Assembly: GCA_023246325.1 (NCBI GenBank)
Contig: JAHFIO010000028.1
Location: 1 to 9,258, forward strand
DNA from: Candidatus Uhrbacteria bacterium
Lineage (GTDB): Bacteria > Patescibacteriota > Patescibacteriia > 2-12-FULL-60-25
Direction of reading: 5' to 3'
Length of the DNA stretch: 9,258 bases
Shown here one piece after another: positions 1 through 4,458 of the stretch. The notes under the pieces are model-generated. The model ran no database searches, was not told where the DNA came from, and saw only the letters and a program-made list of their open reading frames with translations. The translations under genes and the position numbers were made by a program. The number at the start of each line of letters is the position of its first letter. Positions within the stretch are counted from its first letter, which is position 1.

Positions 1-1
1 T

Positions 2-238
2 AGTATAGTAATACGACGAACGAATGGGAAAGGAAAAAAAATTCTTGCGAGTGTTGATGATATTTTAGATACGCAAGCTGTAAAATTGAGTGTGCATAAT
101 TGGCTCGCAACAGGATGGTCAGCAGATTCCAAAATGGTGTTTTTTACTAATACGATAGTACGTACAGGAAATTCTGCATCTGGTACGGAGATGTATTCGG
201 TGAATATTGCAGATGGAAAAATGAAAAAAATAAGATGA
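2..238 (+). CDS. C-terminal end of a WD40/TolB-like beta-propeller protein (partial)
   Basis: An open frame enters from the left edge (first full codon at position 2) and stops at TGA 236-238, giving 78 residues of a C-terminus. The last 40 or so residues have the look of a PD40/TolB-type propeller blade: a 'SADSKMVFFTN' strand (compare the common S-P-D-G-K-x-I-A-F-T pattern), then 'EMYSVNIADGKMKKI', like the D-I-Y-x-x-N-x-D-G-x strand that closes a blade. Such proteins are usually exported or membrane-tethered and bind ligands or partners, but the N-terminus that would show this lies outside the window. The stop codon overlaps the uvrC start as ATGA, so the two are probably co-transcribed and translationally coupled. 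The family assignment rests on one blade only. Confidence 0.6.
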   Translation, partial: SIVIRRTNGKGKKILASVDDILDTQAVKLSVHNWLATGWSADSKMVFFTNTIVRTGNSASGTEMYSVNIADGKMKKIR

Positions 239-1479
239 TTCCAAAAAATGTAAAAATAAAAAATGGAGTATTGCCCGATACTCCTGGAGTATATCTCATG
301 AAAAATGAGAAGGGGAAGGTGATATATGTTGGGAAGGCGACGTCATTAGTACGTCGCGTTTCTTCATATTTTCAAGGGCCGCATGATGCACGTATTGAAA
401 AAATGGTGCATGAAATATGCTCTATAGAGTATATACAAAAACCAACGGCAATTGAGGCACTTATTTTAGAAGCGAATCTCATAAAATTTTATTTTCCACC
501 ATATAATATTTTGGCAAAGGATAATAAAAGTTTTTTGTATTTGGTAATAACCAATGAAGATTTTCCCAAGCCGTTATTCATACGTGGTACGGAATTGGAA
601 GAGGGGAATATAAAAAAATATAAAGCGGTTTTTGGACCATATACATCAGGGCCATCTTTGCGTTCTGCTTTGGAAATTATACGTAAAATTATTCCGTGGA
701 GTACGTGCAATCCCGGGTCTAAGCACGCGTGTTTTTATTTTCATCTAAAACAATGTCCAGGCGTTTGTATTGGGGCTATAGCAAAAAAAGAATATGCGAA
801 AGTAATTCGTGATTTGATAAAATTTTTTGAAGGAAAAAAAGATTTTTTATTAAAACAATATACACGTGACATGAAAAAAGCATCAAAGGAAAAAAGATTT
901 GAAGATGCGGCAGGATTTCGTAATAGGATTTTTTCTTTAGAGCATATTCAGGATATTGCGGTGATCCGAAAAGAAGATATACAAAATAATATATCGCATC
1001 CTGCCGTGAATATATTTGGGCGTATTGAAGGATACGATATATCCCATATATCGGGGACTTCTACGGTTGCGAGTATGGTAGTTTTTGAAAATGGTGCACC
1101 CGCCAAACAAGAATATAGAAAATTTCGCATTCGAACCGTGGTAGGATCAAATGATATTGCAAGTATGCAAGAAACGATTCGACGACGATTCACACATACG
1201 GAATGGAGAAAACCGGATATTATTTTAATTGATGGGGGTTTGCAACAAGTGCATGCAGTTCAATGCATTTTAAAAGAAGTGCACATGAGTATACCTCTTG
1301 TCGGTCTCGCAAAAGGACCCGATCGAAAACGTAATGATCTTATTTCTGAAGATACGCGAGAACTACGCGATATGTATAAAACATATCTCCCGCTTTTAAT
1401 TCAAGTCCGCGATGAAGCGCATCGTTTTGCAATAACATATCATAGAAAAGTACGATTAAAAAAAATGTTGGGGGAATAA
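235..1479 (+). CDS. uvrC: Reduced UvrC-type excinuclease subunit C
   Basis: UvrC makes both incisions flanking a DNA lesion after UvrAB damage recognition in nucleotide excision repair. Visible in order: an N-terminal GIY-YIG nuclease (about 12-95) with GVY at 18-20, YVG at 31-33, Arg40/41 and Glu79 in an 'ILEANLIK' helix; a four-cysteine cluster (C158, C166, C174, C178), the position that binds an Fe-S cluster in studied UvrC; a UVR motif (about 203-237) that normally contacts UvrB; and an RNase H-like nuclease (about 260-408) with 'YDISH' Asp268, 'LIDGG' Asp333 and 'RDEAHRFAITYHR' His396. Both active sites look complete. At 414 residues it is far shorter than the usual ~600: only about 30 residues link the UVR motif to YDISH, where about 130 are normal, and the protein ends just after the RNase H domain, so the DNA-binding (HhH)2 tail is absent. 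The ATG overlaps the upstream stop codon. No frameshift is visible, so this looks like a natural short form. Confidence 0.93.
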   Translation: MIPKNVKIKNGVLPDTPGVYLMKNEKGKVIYVGKATSLVRRVSSYFQGPHDARIEKMVHEICSIEYIQKPTAIEALILEANLIKFYFPPYNILAKDNKSFLYLVITNEDFPKPLFIRGTELEEGNIKKYKAVFGPYTSGPSLRSALEIIRKIIPWSTCNPGSKHACFYFHLKQCPGVCIGAIAKKEYAKVIRDLIKFFEGKKDFLLKQYTRDMKKASKEKRFEDAAGFRNRIFSLEHIQDIAVIRKEDIQNNISHPAVNIFGRIEGYDISHISGTSTVASMVVFENGAPAKQEYRKFRIRTVVGSNDIASMQETIRRRFTHTEWRKPDIILIDGGLQQVHAVQCILKEVHMSIPLVGLAKGPDRKRNDLISEDTRELRDMYKTYLPLLIQVRDEAHRFAITYHRKVRLKKMLGE

Positions 1480-1503
1480 AAAAACCACGACATATGTCAT
1501 GGT
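1478..1503 (-). terminator. Intrinsic terminator of the minus-strand gene
   Basis: Positions 1484-1503 form a dyad: ACCA pairs with TGGT, then one C/A mismatch, then the self-complementary core GACATATGTC. On the minus strand the stem is followed by seven T residues (A run at 1478-1484 on the plus strand). On the plus strand no T run follows, so it serves the minus-strand gene that stops at 1508. The short loop and single mismatch make it only moderately strong. Confidence 0.6.
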
Positions 1504-1507
1504 GAAG

Positions 1508-2011
1508 TTATAGGTGACCAGATGTAGACCGTTTTCGTTTTTCATCAAAAACAAAAAAATCTTTTAAAACCTTTTGATCTACCCATCGTATGGATGTGTC
1601 GGCCTTGCTATACCGAAGAATCAAAATACAGCCATGTTCTTTTCCATCCGAATTAATTGAAATGCTTAATTCCAATCTTTCACAAAGTGGTTTACTAATA
1701 GCAAACAGTTTTCTTTGTGTACGGTTCATGTTTGTTTGAGCAAATAGTTCTCGTGCACTAATGAAGAAATCAGGGACAAATTCATAGTGTTGCTTCAAGT
1801 CATATGAATCGAACTCAATAAAAAAGCCATTCGTTGTTTTAGAGAGCAAACAAATGGACACTGCGAGTTTGCCGCAGTCCTCTTTTCCTTTGATCGGGGT
1901 AACTTTAAGCAGAACTCTTGTATCCACTCGTTTTACTATTCCCTGATGAACAAAAACCTTGCTGACACAAGGCAAACAAAGCGCATTTTCTCTTGGAGTG
2001 GATTTTTTCAT
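1508..2011 (-). CDS. Hypothetical protein, 167 aa, unrecognised
   Basis: I do not recognise this family. Starting at the ATG at 2011 it encodes 167 residues and stops at TAA 1510-1508. A TTG two codons upstream (2017) is an alternative start: the GGGAG at 2026-2022 lies 4 nt from TTG and 10 nt from ATG, so the site does not decide. The protein appears soluble, with no signal peptide or membrane segment. It has a CxxC near the N-terminus (LCLPC) and four further scattered cysteines, a mixed alpha/beta pattern, a region with Tyr/Phe-rich strands in the middle ('FFIEFDSYDL', 'YEFVPDFFISARELF'), and a basic tail (KRKRS). It is read against all complete neighbours, with its own promoter and terminator. 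Its isoleucine codons are mainly ATT with few ATA, whereas the flanking genes use ATA freely; with its orientation this hints at a separate origin. A real gene is likely because promoter, SD and terminator all agree with the frame. Confidence 0.72.
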   Translation of the reverse strand: MKKSTPRENALCLPCVSKVFVHQGIVKRVDTRVLLKVTPIKGKEDCGKLAVSICLLSKTTNGFFIEFDSYDLKQHYEFVPDFFISARELFAQTNMNRTQRKLFAISKPLCERLELSISINSDGKEHGCILILRYSKADTSIRWVDQKVLKDFFVFDEKRKRSTSGHL

Positions 2012-2035
2012 TGTCAAAGATCTCCCTGTTTTTAA

Positions 2036-2064
2036 TTTTTACACTTTTTTAATTATATTGTCAA
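2036..2064 (-). promoter_or_regulatory. Sigma-70-type promoter for the minus-strand hypothetical gene
   Basis: Read on the minus strand, a perfect -35 TTGACA (2064-2059) is followed by a 17-nt spacer and a -10 TAAAAA (2041-2036, 4 of 6 to consensus). The predicted start is near 2029, only a few bases before the GGGAG at 2026-2022, so the leader would be very short. Confidence 0.55.
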
Positions 2065-2113
2065 ATAGCTATAGAAACAATATCAGATATGATTTTAAGG
2101 AAAACTTCAGGTG

Positions 2114-2133
2114 GGATAAAAGACTTATCCACA
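2114..2133. promoter_or_regulatory. DnaA-box-like site within an inverted repeat
   Basis: TTATCCACA at 2125-2133 matches the E. coli-type DnaA box consensus exactly. Its TTATCC core is mirrored by GGATAA at 2114-2119 across a 5-nt spacer, so two DnaA cores face each other. An AT-rich stretch follows (2140-2158). The site sits about 60 bp from each of the two divergent promoters. A single box does not make an origin; regulation by DnaA of the mraZ operon or the divergent gene is possible, and so is chance. Confidence 0.35.
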
Positions 2134-2195
2134 TCCTGCTTTATATATACTATTTTTTGGCTCAATATAGCAAAAAAATAACATTCTTTCTCCAT

Positions 2196-2224
2196 TTGCA
2201 ATAAGGCAGCAAGTGGCATAAAAT
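2196..2224 (+). promoter_or_regulatory. Promoter of the mraZ-rsmH-ftsL operon
   Basis: A -35 TTGCAA (2196-2201), a 17-nt spacer and a -10 TAAAAT (2219-2224, 5 of 6) predict a start near 2231, which leaves a leader of about 24 nt before the mraZ ATG. The -10 and start site lie inside the TGGG-box array, the arrangement expected for repression by MraZ. A further TATACT at 2146-2151 could be a second -10 but has no convincing -35. Confidence 0.55.
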
Positions 2225-2247
2225 GGGTATTAGTGGGAGATAGTGGG
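2214..2247 (+). promoter_or_regulatory. MraZ operator: 10-bp-phased TGGG boxes
   Basis: TGGG occurs at 2224-2227, 2234-2237 and 2244-2247, exactly one helical turn apart, and the last two are embedded in identical TAGTGGGA octamers. A degenerate TGGC in the same register at 2214-2217 may be a fourth box. Known MraZ operators are three or four TGGG-type direct repeats with 5-bp spacers just upstream of mraZ, so this is a close match. The array covers the -10, the start site and the leader. The last box (GGGA, 6 nt before the ATG) is also the only plausible ribosome binding site, so operator and translation signal share bases. Confidence 0.8.
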
Positions 2248-2254
2248 AAACTAT

Positions 2255-2683
2255 ATGTTTATAGGTGAATATCGCCATACCTTGGATGACAAGGGCCGTC
2301 TATCCATACCGGCTAAATTTCGTGCATCCTTGGCAGGTGGGGCCGTTGTTACGCGTGGCTTAGATCGATCTCTTTTTCTATACACAAAAGAGGATTGGGA
2401 AAAGCTGACCGCGAAAATTGCGGCAATGCCGATAGGACAGGCTGATACACGCGCGTTCGCCCGACTCATGCTTGCGGGTGCAATGGAAGCGGAAATCGAC
2501 AAGTCCGGTCGTATCAATTTACCCGAGTTTTTACGCACCTATGCATCACTGCAAAAAGCAGTTGTTGTTACAGGCGTATATGACCGCATTGAAATTTGGG
2601 ATGAAAAATCCTGGAGTGAATATGCGGCACGTACGGAAAACGATGGTAATAATATCGCTGAACGTTTGGGGGGAATTATATGA
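2255..2683 (+). CDS. mraZ: Transcriptional regulator MraZ
   Basis: MraZ is the DNA-binding autoregulator at the head of the division and cell wall (dcw) cluster; it forms rings that contact the phased TGGG boxes. The 142-residue product has the typical length and two tandem SpoVT/AbrB-like halves, each with the signature DxxxR motif: D11-R15 in 'LDDKGRLSIPAKFR' and D82-R86 in 'IDKSGRINLP'. I chose the ATG at 2255 because family members begin MFIGEY-x-HTLDDKGR. A GTG at 2243 would add four residues but falls inside the operator array. The stop codon overlaps the rsmH start as ATGA. It probably represses its own operon through the operator just upstream. Confidence 0.95.
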   Translation: MFIGEYRHTLDDKGRLSIPAKFRASLAGGAVVTRGLDRSLFLYTKEDWEKLTAKIAAMPIGQADTRAFARLMLAGAMEAEIDKSGRINLPEFLRTYASLQKAVVVTGVYDRIEIWDEKSWSEYAARTENDGNNIAERLGGII

Positions 2684-3561
2684 CGCATATATCCGTGATG
2701 CTGCACGAGTGCATTGATGCATTACAACCTCATTCGAATGGCGTATATGTCGACGCAACACTTGGCGCGGGTGGTCACACACGAGCACTTCTTGAAGCAT
2801 CTGCACCAAAGGGAAAAGTTATTTCATTTGATGTGGATCCAGATGCGCTCACGAATGCAAAAAAAAAATTTGCATCGTTTGGTAGGAGATGGATGGGCAT
2901 AGAAGAAAATTTTCGGTATATGTCGCGCGCATTACAAGAACGTGGCATAGAACAGGTCGATGGCATTTTACTTGATTTGGGTTTTTCATCCGATCAACTA
3001 TCTGACACATCAAAAGGAATTTCTTTTATGCAGGATGGGGATCTCGATATGCGATTGGGCATACGTTCAAATGATGATGGACTTACAGCGGAAGAAATCG
3101 TGAATACGTGGTCAGAACAAGACTTAGAAAAGTTAATACGAAATTTTGGCGAAGAAAACCTTGCAAAATCAATTGCAAAATCAATTGTCACCGCACGCCG
3201 TACGCAAAAAATAACTCGCACCTTTCAACTTCGAGACATTGTTTCTGCTTCAGTTTCGGCAGGATACGAACGTGGACGCATTCATCCTGCAACAAGAACA
3301 TTTCAAGCAATACGGATTATAGTAAATGATGAACTTGAAGTATTAGAACAAACAATACGAACAGCAAAAGAAATTTTAAAACCAAATGGACGTATCGCAA
3401 TTATTTCTTTTCATTCGCTTGAAGATCGTATAGTGAAAAATACGTTAAAAGAAAAAGGTTTTATCAACATTACAAAAAAACCACGTATACCATCTGAGGA
3501 TGAAATCAAAAAAAATCCTAGATCACGAAGCGCAAAACTCCGCATCGCAAAAAAAGTTTAA
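2680..3561 (+). CDS. rsmH: 16S rRNA (cytosine-1402-N4)-methyltransferase RsmH
   Basis: RsmH (formerly MraW) uses S-adenosylmethionine to methylate N4 of C1402 in the decoding centre of 16S rRNA. The 293-residue product is slightly short of the usual ~310 but carries the family landmarks: the SAM-binding loop 'DATLGAGGHT' (25-34), the acidic DVD (51-53), 'LLDLGFSS' (97-104), 'GISFMQDGDLDMRL' (113-126; the usual Pro of DGPLDMR is Asp here), 'HPATRTFQAIRI' (202-213), 'FHSLEDRIVK' (244-253) and the C-terminal 'NPRSRSAKLR' (279-288). Its start overlaps the mraZ stop by 4 bp, and a G-rich stretch (GGGGGGA, 2668-2674) 5 nt upstream can serve as ribosome binding site. A 12-bp direct repeat at 3161-3184 encodes the LAKSIAKSI helix and does not disrupt the frame. 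Confidence 0.97.
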   Translation: MTHISVMLHECIDALQPHSNGVYVDATLGAGGHTRALLEASAPKGKVISFDVDPDALTNAKKKFASFGRRWMGIEENFRYMSRALQERGIEQVDGILLDLGFSSDQLSDTSKGISFMQDGDLDMRLGIRSNDDGLTAEEIVNTWSEQDLEKLIRNFGEENLAKSIAKSIVTARRTQKITRTFQLRDIVSASVSAGYERGRIHPATRTFQAIRIIVNDELEVLEQTIRTAKEILKPNGRIAIISFHSLEDRIVKNTLKEKGFINITKKPRIPSEDEIKKNPRSRSAKLRIAKKV

Positions 3562-3583
3562 TTCACAAAAATAAAAACAAATT

Positions 3584-3949
3584 ATGTCACATCCGTACTC
3601 GCTTTCCATGACACGTCCGCATCAAGCCATGGGTTTTGCCCGTCCAATAGGACGACGAATTCCAAGTGGATTATCTGCATGGAATTTAATTATTGTCGCG
3701 GTCACTATTGTGTGCACTATAGGATATGTTATTCGAGTCAATACAACAACGGCCAATAGTTATCAATTGCGAGAAGTTGAAAAACGAGTAAAAGCATTAC
3801 AATCAGAAACGATTTCAGTACAAGATACACTTGCATCACTTTCTTCAATACAGGAAGTTACAACAAAAGCAAAAGGAAACGGATATGTTCCAGTAGATAA
3901 ATTAGAGTTTATTCGCATACAAACAAAAAACGTAGCTCTGCAGAAATAA
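3584..3949 (+). CDS. ftsL: FtsL-like single-pass division protein
   Basis: FtsL is a small bitopic divisome protein that, with FtsB and FtsQ, activates septal peptidoglycan synthesis. This 121-residue product fits by architecture and position rather than clear sequence motifs. It has a basic cytoplasmic N-terminus (about 1-31), one membrane helix (about 33-51, 'WNLIIVAVTIVCTIGYVI'), then a coiled-coil stretch (about 59-90, rich in Leu, Val, Glu and Lys heptads), followed by 'GNGYVPVDKLEFI', resembling the short C-terminal segment of FtsL/DivIC proteins. It lies 22 nt after rsmH, the usual ftsL slot. No Shine-Dalgarno site is visible before the ATG at 3584; ATGs at residues 9 and 16 are possible alternatives. 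A septum-formation-initiator (FtsB/DivIC) protein is the main alternative identity. The cluster stops here, without ftsI or mur genes. Confidence 0.7.
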   Translation: MSHPYSLSMTRPHQAMGFARPIGRRIPSGLSAWNLIIVAVTIVCTIGYVIRVNTTTANSYQLREVEKRVKALQSETISVQDTLASLSSIQEVTTKAKGNGYVPVDKLEFIRIQTKNVALQK

Positions 3950-3961
3950 TCGATTGGTTTT

Positions 3962-4025
3962 CACGTATGGAGATAGGGTCAGGCCTTTTTCTCCACACGT
4001 GTAAGCTTGGCGACCTATTCTGCCT
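3962..4025 (+). other. GC-rich structured RNA region between ftsL and terminator
   Basis: This stretch is richer in G and C than its surroundings and folds on paper. CACGT (3962-3966) pairs with ACGTG (3997-4001), and after one A/C mismatch TGGAGA (3968-3973) pairs with TCTCCA (3990-3995), closing a 16-nt loop. Part of the loop (ATAGGGTC, 3973-3980) is complementary, with one bulged G, to GACCTAT (4012-4018), so a pseudoknot or alternative pairing is possible. It lies immediately before a strong terminator. It could be a 3' end stabiliser of the dcw transcript, a small RNA released from it, or a riboswitch-like remnant. No known RNA class is recognised. Confidence 0.35.
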
Positions 4026-4029
4026 TGCG

Positions 4030-4069
4030 AAAAAACATCCTCCAGCTTGCGTGCGTGGAGGATGTTTTT
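4030..4069 (+). terminator. Strong intrinsic terminator of the mraZ-rsmH-ftsL operon
   Basis: A perfect 14-bp inverted repeat (4031-4044 with 4056-4069) has the GC-rich core CATCCTCCA/TGGAGGATG, an 11-nt loop and flanking A and T runs. Because both arms end in A5/T5 it can work in both directions, but only the plus-strand operon ends into it. It sits a few bases before the next promoter and so insulates the two operons. Confidence 0.9.
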
Positions 4070-4071
4070 AA

Positions 4072-4080
4072 TGGTATACT
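4072..4080 (+). promoter_or_regulatory. Extended -10 promoter, apparently giving a leaderless mRNA
   Basis: TGG followed by TATACT (4075-4080) matches an extended -10 element (TGnTATAAT, 5 of 6 in the hexamer). No good -35 exists at the right distance, since that position lies in the terminator arm. The normal spacing puts the transcription start at about 4087, which is the A of the ATG of the next gene. Confidence 0.55.
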
Positions 4081-4086
4081 ATATGT

Positions 4087-4458
4087 ATGAAATCAAAGGT
4101 CTTGACTCTCGTTCGTTTTTTTAGTGTTGAAACCGTTGGAAGCATTGTATGGTTTCCTTTTTGGTGGTATTCAAAAGGCGTAACGCAACTTATACATTAT
4201 TTTATTCAAACGCTTTCATATCGTATAAAAAGCTATAGTTTTGCAATATGGATACAGAATTTTTTTAATCCAATGTATGGACAGCAAGATATAACTGGTC
4301 GCATCGTAAGCGTTTTTATGCGATTTTTTGTTATATTGTTTCGTTTTATCGCACTATGCTTTGAAGCAATATTGTATGGTATCGCGACACTTCTTTGGTT
4401 AGCATTACCTGCCTCATTTACGGTACTGCTTATAACAAATATTCTATGGAACAGATAA
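4087..4458 (+). CDS. Small aromatic-rich integral membrane protein of unknown function
   Basis: A 123-residue protein that I do not recognise as a named family. The N-terminal third carries a cluster of aromatics ('IVWFPFWWYSKG', about 20-31) that may lie at the membrane surface or re-enter it. The middle has amphipathic Tyr/Lys/Arg segments and a polar turn (about 60-72, 'NPMYGQQDITGR'). The C-terminal half holds two strongly hydrophobic helices (about 78-97 and 98-119) ending near the C-terminus. It is the first gene after an extended -10 promoter, with an apparent start site on its own ATG, and its last 13 bases overlap the start of the Clp-like gene. That overlap and shared membrane location suggest it works with the Clp-like protein, for instance as a membrane partner; this is inference from context only. 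Another ATG four bases upstream is in a different frame. Confidence 0.75.
   Translation: MKSKVLTLVRFFSVETVGSIVWFPFWWYSKGVTQLIHYFIQTLSYRIKSYSFAIWIQNFFNPMYGQQDITGRIVSVFMRFFVILFRFIALCFEAILYGIATLLWLALPASFTVLLITNILWNR

Noticed and set aside
2243..2254. GTG start giving a four-residue longer MraZ
   Set aside because: It lies within the third TGGG box and has no ribosome binding site of its own; family proteins start MFIGEY at the ATG at 2255.
3161..3184. 12-bp tandem direct repeat within rsmH
   Set aside because: Two copies only, in frame in a helix (LAKSIAKSI); no sign of a mobile or regulatory repeat.
3975..3995. Resemblance to SRP (4.5S) RNA from GGTCAGGCC
   Set aside because: The essential GGAAGGAAGCAGC part of the SRP loop is absent and the stem arrangement does not fit.
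3967..4071. 34-residue open frame running through the hairpin region and terminator
   Set aside because: It has no ribosome binding site and spans both the structured region and the terminator stem, so it is better explained by RNA structure.
4395..4445. TTG start extending the Clp-like protein by 17 residues
   Set aside because: It would overlap the membrane protein gene by 64 bp with no supporting signal; the ATG at 4446 directly precedes the zinc ribbon.
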